Assembly (NCBI GenBank): GCA_033439765.1 | Contig: JAULSN010000010.1 | Span: 310,001 to 374,000 of the forward strand | Length of the DNA: 64,000 nucleotides | DNA from: Lasiosphaeria ovina | Taxonomy: Eukaryota; Ascomycota; Sordariomycetes; Sordariales; Lasiosphaeriaceae | Reading direction: 5' to 3' | In this document: positions 11,108 through 22,485 of the stretch, one piece after another | How positions within the stretch are numbered: the first letter of the stretch is position 1 | Layout of the letters: each line of letters opens with the position of its first letter | Translations under genes and position numbers: made by a program | The notes under the pieces: generated by a model | Databases searched by the model: none | What the model was told of the DNA's origin: nothing | What the model saw: only the letters and a program-made list of their open reading frames with translations

Positions 11108-12021
11108 AGGAAGGTGAGTGTCAAAGTCGTTGGGTCTAAGGCCGCAAAATGCTGTAGGGGACGAAGGGGGACGAAAGCACTGGGGACTTCTACGCCTCAG
11201 GGAAATTTAAAAAGAGGGGCTTCCATCGGCAAGTCCAAGTTCTATCAGGCACATCATTACGGCACAGCTGAGCTGCAGCCTGTAGGAGGTCAGTCACTCG
11301 GTGGATTTCGGAGTCCTGATTTGCGGCTGATGATCCTAATAAGAGGAGGGGTCAGATTAAGGCAGTTCTTTTGGTAGAACCGAACTTTGCCAGGAAATCA
11401 GCCCCTGGTTATTTCTCGCAAGAGCGCTTACCGCTGCCCTATCAGGATATGGGAGAGCACCCATGGTACTTTACGCTCACTTCGAAGGCTCAGGCCAAAA
11501 AAAAAAGGTCACCCTCCTCAGTGCAAGGACTAGAACGCCAGGTCCTAAAAGGGGTTCGGTTGACGCCGCCAGCTGAGCCAATCTTTCACAATGTAAAAAG
11601 ATAACGGCCTTCAGGGCTATTACAGGGGGTCTAACGAATCCCTGGGGTGTAGCACGACACCTGGCAAGTGAGCTGCTACCGTGAGATCAAAAATCCTGGC
11701 CACTGTGGAGGGTGACCCTTTTTTTGGCCTGAGCCTTCGTACAAACCCTTATTTCGTGCATATAGGCACGCTATCATCATTCTTTTACTTACATAGAAAA
11801 CGCCGAAACTCTTCCAACTACTTCCATAAGCCCCTCGACGGAGCGACGTTTTCATGTCAAAGATGAAGGATACTCAAGACCCTGGACGGGATCAGTCCTT
11901 ACAGGCACTGCGAGTAAAGTGACGAGGCCTGGGTCAGGTCCGACCTCCAAAATACAAATCCAAAACCCAGCGAGAATGCCTCGTCACTCATCTCTTCATC
12001 TGAACCCTATTGATCCGACTC
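11108..12021. other. intergenic with an inverted-repeat element
   Basis: No gene is seen. The stretch contains the 33-35 bp inverted repeat pair described at 11483-11739. Confidence 0.45.
11483..11739. repeat. MITE-like element with about 33-bp terminal inverted repeats
   Basis: The left arm 11483-11517 (CGAAGGCTCAGGCC, an A10 run, GGTCACCCTCC) is matched in inverted orientation by the right arm 11707-11739 (GGAGGGTGACC, a T7 run, GGCCTGAGCCTTCG). The arms differ mainly in the length of the A/T run. The 190-bp interior has no open frame. A short non-coding inverted-repeat element (MITE or fold-back) is the simplest reading. A target-site duplication is not obvious. Confidence 0.55.
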
Positions 12022-12960
12022 TTAGGCCGACGGCGGCGGCGCGCTGCGGATCTCATCGACGACCGACTTGACCACGGTATCCAGGTCCTCCTGCTCGATG
12101 CCGAGCGCGGCATAGTCGACCACCTTGTCGTTGTAGTCTCCACCGTAGCCGGCGCGGGCCACAGTGGCATACAGCAGCCTGGAGTCGAAGGGCTCCTTGG
12201 CCGCCTCGGCGACGACCTCCTCGGCGCTGCGCTCTTCGATGACCCAGTCGCTCTCGGATTCGCCCGCCGCCTTCAACACGCTGGCGAGGAAATCCCGCTG
12301 GCTGACATGGAACGAGCTCGCGTGCAGCCACGCGTTCCTGTACTTGGCGAGCTCAGCGTCGGGCAGCGCGAGCACGGCGGCCAGCGTGCGGCCGACCTTG
12401 GGATAGGTCGTCGTGTTGAACTTGGTGTTGCCGCCGTCGTACAGCGTCGCCTTCCTGGCCGCGATGTCGATGCCGAAGGCCGGGGCGCCCCGGCGCAGGC
12501 TGAACTCGGTCCACGGGTTGTTGACCACGCCGATCCAGCCGGCAACGCCCAGCTCCTCAATCTGCTTGCGGAATGCCGCCTTGCCGGCGAAGATGGGGTT
12601 CAGAAGCTCGAGCGGGTCTGTCACCACGGTCTGGCTCCCGTACTCGGTCGGCACGATCCAAGGCACTCCGGCTGCGGCAGCCGCCGTGATCAAGTGCCCC
12701 TGCACGGCCTTCATGGCCATGAAGCCGATGGCGAGCACGAGCACGTCCTGTCCCTTGAGCAAGGCCGTGACGGCTGCGACGTCGTCATACGCTGCGCGAT
12801 GGATGGCGGCAACACCCGAGGGAATGCTCGATATGTCGGATTCCGGGCGCGTGACGACGGACACCGTGTGGCCGGCCTCGAGCGCGCCCTTGAGGATCCA
12901 GCTCCCCACTCCACCGCCGGTGGCGCCGACGATGGTGATCTTGCGAAGTTGCTGCGGCAT
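12022..12960 (-). CDS. NmrA-like / isoflavone-reductase-type NAD(P)-binding protein
   Basis: A single-exon gene of 312 aa. The N-terminus has a beta-alpha-beta Rossmann start KITIVGATGGGVGSWILKGA (about residues 7-26), a basic position after strand 2 (VVTRPES) suggesting NADP(H), DVLVLAIGFMAMKAVQGHLI, and WIVPTEYGSQ, where a Tyr sits in the active-site region of this family. The C-terminal half carries the substrate or regulatory part typical of the NmrA/CipA group of fungal atypical short-chain reductases. Members act either as cytosolic reductases on aromatic substrates or as redox-sensing regulators; the sequence does not decide which. The start is preceded by ggaccATGc and leaves the nucleotide-binding loop at the expected distance. 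The frame is clean and GC-rich. The nearest neighbour is the GH10 xylanase, upstream on the same strand. Confidence 0.88.
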   Translation of the reverse strand: MPQQLRKITIVGATGGGVGSWILKGALEAGHTVSVVTRPESDISSIPSGVAAIHRAAYDDVAAVTALLKGQDVLVLAIGFMAMKAVQGHLITAAAAAGVPWIVPTEYGSQTVVTDPLELLNPIFAGKAAFRKQIEELGVAGWIGVVNNPWTEFSLRRGAPAFGIDIAARKATLYDGGNTKFNTTTYPKVGRTLAAVLALPDAELAKYRNAWLHASSFHVSQRDFLASVLKAAGESESDWVIEERSAEEVVAEAAKEPFDSRLLYATVARAGYGGDYNDKVVDYAALGIEQEDLDTVVKSVVDEIRSAPPPSA

Positions 12961-13505
12961 GGTCCTGGGTGTGGATGGATGAATCTTGGGCTTTTGGGTT
13001 GATGATTTGAATGGGATGAATATAGTAGGTAATGTTTTTGCTTCTGTCTCTTTTCTCTCTCGGGAAGGAGTGATACTCAGTACTTATACAAAACCCCCAG
13101 GGCCCCCTTTTCCCATTATTCATCGTTGACGAGGCCGGTTTCATCTCGGGAGCCAAGACCACCGACCCCCGACGAGCCCCCCTTCTCCCGTCGTCGTTCT
13201 AAATTTGTCAGCGCCCTTCGACCGAGCACGGCGGAGAAAGACGCGCGGGTACCCGAACGGGTCCGTCGACCGACATATCGGTACGGCCATATCATTAATG
13301 ACCCAATCACATCAAAAACTTGGGGCCGAGAGCTGGTCGCTATTGAGTGGTTACTAACACGGACGTTAAATTGGTTCCGGGGCCGCGCCATTCTGCGTTA
13401 TATTTTCTCAAACCTTCTGCCCAATTATGTACACGAAATATGGAGCATCCCACCACGGTATTTACATCGTTAGGCTACCTCGCCATGCCATTTTGTACCT
13501 AGTCC
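12961..13505. other. intergenic between NmrA-like gene and xylanase gene
   Basis: Contains the 5' flank of the NmrA-like gene and the 3' flank of the xylanase gene, both on the minus strand. No further gene or repeat is apparent. Confidence 0.5.
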
Positions 13506-14920
13506 TCACAGGCACTGCGAGTACCAAGCGTTGGAGAATTTGCACGTCCAAGGGCTCTCGCAGACCGTTGGCCCCGTCCAGCCGTTGCCGCCGCACTGGC
13601 CCCAGTGAGCCGCGAGTGCAGTGGTCGGAGGTGCAGAGCTGGTTGGCTTCGAACTGCTCGAGGAGGAGGAAGACGTGACGGGAGCTGGGGTGGTGGTGCT
13701 GGTGCTGGTAGTGACGACCGAAGTGATGAGGGTGGTGGCCGGGGGAAGCGTGCCGGTGGCCTTGGCGGCGAAGACGGACGAGATGGATGTCCAGGCGGCC
13801 TTCTTGTTGAAGTTCTTGTCGTAGATGAGGGCGTCGCCTTGGCCGCTGAACGTCTCGGGGATCCAGCTGTACTTGTCGGTAAAACTCCACACCGTCACGC
13901 CGACGCAGCCGGCCACGTCGAGGCACGACCCAACTACGTTGGCAAAGTCGTTGCCCTGCGTGACCTGCGCCGCCGACGAGGCCGGCAGGCTCGAGTGCCG
14001 GATGTCGAGCTCCGTGTAGGCGACCTCGACGCCGAGCGCCGTGAAGCGCTTGAGCACCGTGGCGAGGCTCGACCGCGACGGCGTGCTGCCGACGATGAGA
14101 TGGCCCTGGAAGCCGACGCCGTCGATGGGCGCGCCGGCGCTCTGCACGATCTGCACGAGCTCGACGGCGCGGTTGGTCTTAGCGCCGTTGTACTCTAGGT
14201 TGTAGTCGTTATAGTACCTAGCGCGCGTCCAGGGTCAGCCTCAATGCTGCGGCTGCCGCGGAGTCAAAGGGAAAAGGGGCAGGACTCACAGCTTGGTGTT
14301 GGGGTCGACCTTCTTGGCGGCGTTGAACGAGATGGGGAGAAAGTCGGTGCCAAACGTCCGGTAGAAGATGCTGTCGCGCCAGCTTCCGTCATCGGCAACA
14401 GCCTCGTTCGCAACGTCCCAAGCATAGCACTGTCCGATGTAATGGCCCATGACATTCGCCATGTGCGTCTCAATGACCGACGTTAGGGCTGCTCGTGTCC
14501 AAGAGCCCCCGGAGACTATTAAGCCAAGCTGTCAACACCATGCAGAGTTGCAGACTTCCGCCAAGCTGTTCCATCATTTCACTCACCCCAGTTGGGAAGT
14601 TGGCTGTACCACACCATGGTGTGGCACCTGAGTCCCTGGCCAGTGCTCTTGGCCACGTTCGCCGTGATGTCGCCCTGCGTGTAGGTGAAGGTGCCGCGCG
14701 AGGCTTCGGTGGCGTCCCACTTCTGCCCGTTCTCGGGAACGAGTTGGCCGAACTCGCTCTTGTTCTTGAGGATGGCCGCGTAGGCCGTGTCACTGTTTAT
14801 GGCGCCTTCGCGGAGGGCCGTGCCGAAGTACTTGAGCCCCGCGCGGACGGCAAGGTCGTTCAGCTGCGCCGAGACGGCCGCCGGCGCGAGCAGCGCTGAT
14901 AAGAGGGCGTTGGCGTGCAT
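13506..14920 (-). CDS. secreted GH10 endo-beta-1,4-xylanase with C-terminal CBM1
   Basis: A three-exon gene: 14587-14920, 14290-14515 and 13506-14217, giving 423 aa with consistent phases (introns GTGAGT...TAATAG and GTGAGT...GCTAG). A signal peptide is evident ([18 protein letters not shown]). The catalytic domain has [17 protein letters not shown], the acid/base Glu in [12 protein letters not shown] (about E149) and the nucleophile in [10 protein letters not shown] (about E256), with [14 protein letters not shown] near the end. A Ser/Thr/Pro linker of about 50 residues leads to a fungal-type CBM1 ([16 protein letters not shown]...YSQCL) with its Cys residues and aromatic face. The enzyme hydrolyses internal xylan bonds outside the cell, and the CBM1 anchors it to cellulose. 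A TATA-like sequence lies about 105 bp upstream. GGCTAG, an XlnR-type motif, occurs at 14939-14944, but a single hexamer is weak evidence of control. Confidence 0.95.
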
Positions 14921-15022
14921 TATGGGCGACAGGTGTGTGGCTAGCGACGGAAAGGCTTGGGATCGTTTAGAGAAGGCTGCTGGCGTTGACCAGAACGCAC
15001 ATCTCCGGGGCGTGGACCGAGA

Positions 15023-15033
15023 ATATATATAAA
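15023..15033 (-). promoter_or_regulatory. TATA-like element of the xylanase gene
   Basis: TTTATATATAT on the minus strand, about 105 bp before the xylanase start codon. This fits a strongly inducible secreted-enzyme promoter. The assignment rests on position and sequence only. Confidence 0.4.
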
Positions 15034-15036
15034 TTC

Positions 15037-16076
15037 ATCGTGCGGATGGATATCTGAGAGCATGTGATCAGCGAAATACGGAAGACGAGAACCGCCGGTG
15101 GAATCTTAGTCTGTGATCTCGCTTGTATCGCCAGGGCTGCAGTGGCGAGCTTGGCTGTGATCCCAGTTCCTGGTTGAGATCCGGCTTTTCTGGCGGACCA
15201 TTCCCTGTCCAGTAGCTGCAGCGAGCATCAAGCCGAGGACTGCCATCGGGCAGCGCGCCGTTGACGCGTCGGTGTGGGTAGTAGCGAGCGCAAGGCGGTC
15301 CAAACCTGGCGTAGCACGACCCGGTTTTCCTCGGAGGGTGCTCCGCTGAATCGCAAATAGGGAAGTTGATGCTTGAGTGGAGTCCAAGGGAACCGGGGAA
15401 CGGGCGCTGAAAATTTCTTGCCCCCTGTATTTGGGGGCCCGCGAAGTCGAGTGGGCCCCCAGAGGCATTGACCTAATACCGAAAACTGGGGGAGCAGCGC
15501 CTCCCCACACGTGCAATTTAGCCTGAATTTAGTGGGCGAGCTGCCTATTTCCAAATCCTGCCCTGCCCCTTCACTGCACCGTACCCCAGCCTTGGCGCCG
15601 GAGGCGTTTTGCCAAGCCCGCAGACAGACAGAACACCTCCCGAGGAAAGGGGCCTTAAGTCTTCCCGCGCTAGGATGTCGATGGCGGACGATCTCTGGAA
15701 ATGTTCCGGTTGACCGCCGCGACGGAGATAGCAACCGGTAGGTTAGTGGGATAGAGCTAGGGCTACATCGATCATCCAAGATTTTCTCTTAGCGAGTGCA
15801 ACTCGCTGTGAGTTAGTTACCTCATGACGTATCCGCAACTGGTTCTGCTCTTTGTGTCATAGAGCCAGCTGCTTAGTTTGAAACCCTGACGACCAGGAGT
15901 CTGGAAGACGATCTCAGTCAAAGCCAATGCATCAAGACGCAATCAAAGAAACAAGGAATCGGAGAAGAATATCATTAATCATTCACGAATTACTACTAGG
16001 TACGTATGCATCCTAAGCTTTTGTCCTCATTTTTCCTGCATTTGTCTTGCTTTTGTCCCCGATTCCATTGTCAAGC
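15037..16076. other. intergenic, no gene seen
   Basis: This is the promoter flank of the xylanase gene and the 3' flank of the aminopeptidase gene. Open frames here lack family resemblance and plausible splice structure. Confidence 0.5.
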
Positions 16077-17731
16077 TTAGAGCCGGCTTAGCTTTTCGTG
16101 GTGTGGACTCACGAGCTTGGAGATGTCGCGAAGCTTGCTGCGGCTGCGGAGCCTTGGAGTGACCAATCGTGGCGGCACTCCCTCGAGAGAGTTGGCCACA
16201 ATGGCAAGGGCACGAGCGGCTGCTTTCGCGTTGATGGTAAGCGCCTCCCAGTTGATGTTGTCCAGGTTGTCGCATGCCTGATGGTAGCACGGGTCCCAGG
16301 GGGCATCAGCACCCGTGAAGAGAGCTGCAACGGGAATCCCGAGGTTTACAAACCCAGCGTAGTCGGAGCGGCCGTCGAAATCCCTAAAAAAGAAAAGTCA
16401 GCGAGTATCACCAAGGGCCCTGAGGGATCAACATACGAAAACTCCACCGTCTTGTCCTTGGACGCAAGGTAATCTTGGAGGAGTTTGGGACCAATCCCGC
16501 TGTTGTTGTAGCTCGAGATCTCATACTTGGGAAACGGCGAGCCAATCATGTCGTAGTTGAAGTAGTACTTGATCTTGTCCGCTTCGGCCGGTGAAAGCTT
16601 CGCGGTATAATAGGATGAGCCAATCAAGCCGTTCTCCTCGGCTCCCCACCAACCAAACCGGATCTTGTGGGGGAAGCCCTTATACTTCTTGACCGAGCCA
16701 GCAATCTCCAGGATGGCCGCCGTTCCACTGCCATCGTCGTTTATTCCAGGGCCTGCCTGGACGCTGTCCAGATGCGCACCCACCATGACGACTTTGTTTG
16801 GGTCGCCTGCCTTGGTCTCGGAGATGATGTTCCACGACTCTCTTTGTTCGGAAATAGCGTCAACGAGCAGGTTGACAACAACATTCTCGCCAGCGTTCAG
16901 CCGGTCTATCCATGCGTTTCCGATCTCAAGCGGGATGATTCCAACCGGGACCAGCTGCCCGATGTTCTCAGCACCCAAGGTAGGGGTGGGGTAGTCCGTT
17001 CCAGGCGACTGGTTATACAGTATGACACCTTCAAAAACATCAGCGCATGATCAAAGTAAGCTTTCCAAGTACACCAGCTAGAAAAGGGGAGAAAAGAAAA
17101 AGGGAGAAACCGACCCAGAGCGCCATGAGCTTTGGCAAACTTTAGCTTGTCGGCCACGGCACAGGTGCCGCGCTTGACCAAGGCGAGTTTCCCCGTTGCG
17201 TCAATGCCGTCCCACTGTGACTCGATGCACATGGATCCGGTGGCGTCGTTGACGGGTGTGTTGATCAGACTGGCCGTGATGCCGCCGGGCAACGGAGTGG
17301 TGGGGTTGTATTGGGGGCTAACAACAAATACGTTCTCGCCGTCCGGGCCGGTGACAGAGATGTTGAGCGTCTGGTCAAAGGTCCAGGTAAACGGCTGCAC
17401 GAATGTGTCGAGTTCCCGGGCGAAACGCTTCTGCACACGCTCTAGGACAAAGTCGAGGGATGCCTTGTAGCCGGGAGTTCCAAAGGCTCGGGTGCCGCCA
17501 TTGTCGCGGGCGATCTTGTTCAGGTTCCATAGCACTCGCTGCAGTCTATGAAGAACGGCCGGGTGTGTCAGCGATGTGCAGAGTCTCTTCTGTTCTTGCT
17601 GGGTAGATGGGGGGTGGCATTTACTCGACTGCGTTGATGTCGGCTTCAGCCTTGTCTGCCGTCAGAAGCTCTGCAGTGACCCTCGCTGATGCGAGCAGCA
17701 AGACGGACACTCCCACCATGGGGAGCTTCAT
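16077..17731 (-). CDS. secreted M28 aminopeptidase with PA domain (aminopeptidase Y type)
   Basis: A four-exon gene: 17625-17731, 17115-17545, 16437-17028 and 16077-16383, giving 478 aa with matching phases. It begins MKLPMVGVSVLLLASARVTA, a signal peptide. A protease-associated (PA) domain spans about residues 140-230 (GSMCIESQWDGIDATGKLAL, VKRGTCAVADKLKFAKAHGA). The di-zinc M28 core follows: VMVGAHLDSVQAGPG (His), INDDGSGTAA (bridging Asp), WWGAEENGLIG (Glu pair: base and ligand), YFNYDMIGSP (Asp), and in the last exon WDPCYHQACDN (His). All ligands are present, so the enzyme should be active. It removes N-terminal residues from peptides outside the cell or in the vacuole. The last exon begins DFDGRSDYAGFVNLGIPVAA, the usual M28 block. 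A G25 tract lies about 150 bp upstream of the start. Confidence 0.93.
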
Positions 17732-17877
17732 CTTGACTGTATTGGGTGGATTTGATGCTCGTATGGTGGCCAATTGCATACGAACGCGGCGTACCGGCAG
17801 ACACAGAACACGCTGCAAGAAAATAAGCCTCAATTCGATATCTGGAAGCAGTGTGCAGGTCCCTCGTAATGGTTTTT

Positions 17878-17902
17878 GGGGGGGGGGGGGGGGGGGGGGG
17901 GG
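17878..17902 (+). repeat. poly-G tract (G25), poly-C on the aminopeptidase strand
   Basis: Twenty-five consecutive G about 150 bp before the aminopeptidase start, in its promoter or leader. It could be a real homopolymer or an assembly artefact of uncertain length. Confidence 0.9.
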
Positions 17903-20900
17903 CTCTTGTAGGAACAGCTCGATTGTGGTGGCCAAGAGTACAAGGAGATGGCAGTTAAGGACCTGCCTTGTTTGAACGAGGGGATGCACCACAGCCGAAG
18001 CTCAACGCAGGAAAAGAACGGCGCAGCTGCAGGACGCTGACGAGTGATGGTCGATGTCAGACTCGATAAACGACCCAGGCACCGTCCAAAAGCAAGGAGA
18101 AAGGTCGAGAAGAGCGCGGGGCATGCATAGTCGCACAAATAAAAGTCCAATTGTGGCCATTGGCGACGGCAGGAACGATGCCAAGCGGCCAAGACGTTGT
18201 GTTGAGGGTCTTGGCAGTGACGATGAGCGAGTTGTTGATTCGCCGGCACAACCTCTATCGTTGCCCCAAAGGGCAGGTGCAAGCTCTCATGGCCCGAGCC
18301 GCTACCTCGTTCGCTCGGTCCCTCCTTCCTCGGTTGGCCGAGATCCGTCGCAAGCCGCGGGTGCCTGCACGTCGGAGCAGGCCGGGAAGGCGTGATGCGG
18401 GACTTGAAGACCGGGCGGTGTCGATCTACATGTCGAGCTGTCGGTACCTGCCGACAAAGGGTTAGTGGGTGAAGGATTGATGACGAAAATGTTGGCGAGC
18501 ATATTGCATAACTCTGGTTTGTAGCAGAAGTCTCGGTGGCCGTCTCTTGGCGGGACTATGGTCGGTTCTAGAATCTCGGATGACGGATAACTGCTGCTGG
18601 TTTTCGTTGCTCATTTCGTTTGTGACTGGATTGGCCAAGGCACACCGGTCATGCAGCACCCAGTCGATTACTTCATCGTGCTTCTTCCAACGCGCAGGCT
18701 CGCGACCGGACACGCCGCCGTGCTCCAGCATGCCAAAGCAAATCTCCCTCAAGGCCATGTATGCTCCGGGTGTGCAAGAACTTCGCCGAAAACACCAGTC
18801 ACCCCGTTCACGCCTCCAAGCAGAGGTTCTCCTACTCCATCAGCTACTACCAGGTCTTGCATTATGATGGTCAACCCTTTCCTATAGTCAGTTCGTACCT
18901 TTCCGACACCCAGAGCCCATCCTACTTAATGTAATCCGCTGTGCTTCCAAGCGTGTTGCGAGAACGGGGGTCGAGAATATCTGCTTTCAAATGGTGGCAT
19001 GCGTGAGACAACAGGACAGTAGTGAAGACGACAGCGGACTCCCAATGAAGATTAAGCTTCACCATGGTCACCTATGACGACGTGGTATCTATGCGGAGGA
19101 CTGACAACCCCCCAGATGTTTGATTCTGTGCTAAGGTCAAGGATGTGCTGTGATTTATCGGTTATGGGCGCGACGAGCAGGCGCGGATTGCATTGCCGCG
19201 GGTGGTTTCGATGGAGCTTCGATGCATGGCAATTAGTGGGAATATTTCAACGCGACAGAGGTTGGAGTTTGAACGTGTCTTCGGTATCGTCGATTTGCAG
19301 TCAGATCTTACATACGCCATCGGCGGCGTGAAGTCGACCTCTCGCTTCGATGCTTCGCCGAGTCTCAGGTGATGGACATCAGGAAATGAGTTGGCCCTGG
19401 TTCGACATACTCCATGTCGCGTGAAGAACAGCCAGCTTTGGTGCTCAATCTCGAGGCCGCGCGGTCGGTGATGTAAGGCCGGGGGTGGGTTTGGCAACTT
19501 GCAGGTCTTCGACCTCTGTTGTTCGACACCTCTGTCAGCCTTCATTGCCAAATTAGACTCCCTGGTCTGGCTGATTCCACCTGCACGTCCTTTTTTTGTC
19601 ATCCCTTCTTAGTCCTAGCATTGGAGGTAATAGGTGCGACCTTGCAGGGGTTTGGGAGCGGAAAAATTGGGTGCCAGGAAACAGGGACTGCGAGCTGCAA
19701 GGCCAGGGTACCCGTTCTGCACTGGGACTTTGCACTATCGACCCCCCCACCACTCAGGCAAATCTACGGGTTGGCTTTGGTCAAGCTTGACACCCAACTT
19801 GCAGTGCATTTAGCTGCTATAGCTCAGCCGAGTCAGGTAAGGGATTTTCTGGTAAGCCCGCTCCCAACCAACCCCTCAGCACCACAGGTCACGCCATGCC
19901 TAGACGAAAAGAAAGAAACATGAAGACGAGCAGCAAGACCGCAACCGAATCGTGCCACCAAGCAGTCATCCCCAGCACAGATTCGAAAATTCTAGTAAAA
20001 TATATACACACTAACGCTTTTGAAGACTTTGATTTATTTGAAATTATCGTGGACCCTAGGCCTTAAATCCCCCTTGCCGCTAGTCAAGATAAAACTACTA
20101 GGTGTCAACCGCACTGCGAGCTATTAATATTACACCGTAGGCTTGTTCAAATTAGCATCGCTACGGCATATGCCGTAACACGTATATGGTCTACTATAAG
20201 ATTATATATCGGTAACTTGCCATTTTAGATATCCTTTGGTAAGGAGGGATTAGCTTAGTGGCGTAGTGCCTGGTGTAACGACCGCCAAGGCGGTACGCCG
20301 TGCCCGCACTCACGCCCTAAGGAAGGAAGTTGCGAAGGGGCTGGGAGAACACAGGTTTTGCGCAGCCTATGTGGAGGAGGCAGGCCCGACGCTGGGAAAA
20401 TTATTGGCCCGCCCAGATCACACAAGCAGCACGGGCGCTATATATAAGTACTCGACTGGCCCTCGGTTCTTAGAGTGGCAAAGTTCAATTTAGTTTCCTC
20501 CTCAAGTCTTGCTTCGACCTTACGTTCCCTTTGCTCCTATACTACGCCTACTACCTTCACCCTAGTCTTACACCTCCAGTCTACCGGCTTTAAAATGTGG
20601 GCTCGCGAGAGCCCCCTATTATTCTCAATATCTTTCTTGTAACTTTCAAACCTATGAAAAAGGACGAAGGTCGAGGAAGGAGAGAGAACGAGAGCGCCAC
20701 CCGGAGCCCGCGGACTCTGCTAGCAATAGGCGATTACATGACATGAGTCTACCTTTCGCGACCCCCCTTCTTATTACACTCCATTTGAATAAATTCCCTC
20801 ACTTCCGGGCATCGCTTCCCACGCGGTAGAGGTTTCTACTAAATATAATATTTAGCTCTGGTACCTCACTCGCAAAATAGCTACCCGTAATTTGAGAACG

Positions 20901-22485
20901 TACTCGCATCCTTACTAAGCTATCGATCCATGAGATCCCGTGCTAGGCACAACCCTAGCCTAGGCTCCCATATGGCCCCTACAGCCTTCCCCCCACTATA
21001 GATTTCCCGCCTACGAGCCGATGGCTTAGATTCCGCCGCTAATACACCTCACATTTCCTTGCTTGCATGCTCCTCGCATAGATCACTCTGTGAGGGAGGG
21101 GCACGATGCCTGCTACCTTTATGTCACCACAATCTAATAGGATGCTAAAATTGCAATTTAAGGGGTTTGTTAACAAGAGGGTCGGGAGTAGTAAAGGTAA
21201 CGAGGGCTACGTGGCATTAGTATATAGCACAAACTTCTAGCTTGTAGCTAAGTCTCTACAAGCTATTTCGCCTCTTTACACCCGCAGCGTGAGAGCCTGT
21301 GAGTCCCTAAGCCCTAGGTGGACCTTCTTATCCTTAAAACCTGAATCCTTAACTAACTTACCGCGACTATAAGACTCGAAGCTCTATCCTTTAAAAGAAT
21401 GAGGCTTATAAGAACATAATTACCATAACTAGATAGGTTAATATAGTGACTGTATTAGTTAGCACTTAGCAGTCTCCAACAATGAAGTTATTCAACGTTG
21501 AGTTAAAAAGGGCGTTTGGGATTGGGAGGGGGAACTCTAGTCAACCGCGCACAGCATCTCGCCGGCCTACCTTGTTATCAGATCCGTACTAGACCGAAAG
21601 ATACCGTTTTAACAGTTAGTTCTTCGCATTGCCGTATTTCTTCACGAACGCCATCGCGTGCAGATAGGTAGGAGGTCTTCCACATTGGTACGTCTCCACA
21701 TCAGTACGCTTAGTGACGCAGCCGCGACGAGAAACGACGCTCGGTGGTCGCTGAGTGATAAAACGGTTAGCTTCGTTTCTTCTTCATCCTTCACCTTGGC
21801 AAATGCCCTCTCGTCTCGTCTCCGCACCACTTGCTGAGACAACTTGGAGTTCCAACCCAGACTACCAACTCACCTCTCGTCTGGTCTCCACGCCCATTTC
21901 TAGGCAACTTGGAGGCCACCCAAACTAGTTGTGTAAATTAGGGTAGCTCACACCGCCTTCCTTCACCCTTCTTCCCGATGTGCATAACTTCCCTCGCCTC
22001 CTTTACCAAAACCTTCCCTCAAACACAAAACTTCCACACATCGCAACAGTCGCCTGCAAAATCACAATCAAGCCAGCCTTGGTCATTTAGGTGAGCTCAT
22101 ATAGCCTTTGCCCTCCTGCCCAATGATTCCTACCTACACTACCTTCCCCAGCCGCTACCGACTTGCACGCATCAAGATTGCGCGGACCTTGCTATCCCCA
22201 GCAAAACTATTCGTTTTCGTTCAGGTCATCCGACACTGCATGTCCCTTATCTCGCATATCTTCTGCTCTTGCCACATCTGCCACCCACTCGCACCTGCCG
22301 CACCTGCCACACCGCATTCCAGTCACACCGCCCTCCTTCAACATTACCCTCCTTTCAAATTTCACCCCGGTCACCTCGCTCTCCCTTATACATCACTTCT
22401 TCATCGAACCACCTCAATCCTGCATCGCCAGAGCTAATCGCACCACCATCACAGAGCAGCACACGGACGAGCAAAATCATCCAAG
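17903..22485. other. 4.6-kb gene-poor region
   Basis: No intact gene recognised. The part from about 19980 to 21500 is AT-richer with dense stops on all frames and looks like decayed repetitive DNA. It contains the LTR-like piece at 20274-20640. The last few hundred bases are pyrimidine-rich (many CACC, CTTC) and probably form the promoter and leader of the gene at 22486. Confidence 0.5.
20274..20640 (+). repeat. possible solo LTR remnant
   Basis: The piece starts TGTAACGACCGCC and has a consensus TATA box (TATATATAAG, 20439-20448), followed by pyrimidine-rich leader-like DNA. These features suit the promoter part of a fungal LTR. No reverse transcriptase, primer-binding site or second LTR was found. 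The right boundary is a guess. Confidence 0.3.

Noticed and set aside
12010..13002. 330-codon plus-strand frame opposite the NmrA-like gene
   Set aside because: Antisense shadow; the minus strand has the Rossmann motif and normal composition.
15106..15779. Minus-strand frames of 136 and 183 codons upstream of the xylanase gene
   Set aside because: Overlapping frames with mixed composition and no family features; probably promoter DNA.
20245..20330. tRNA-like look of TTAGCTTAGTGGCGTAGTGCCTGG
   Set aside because: A tRNA-like start (TAGCTTAGTGG) is present, but no anticodon stem or T-arm (GGTTCRANYCC) follows at the required spacing.
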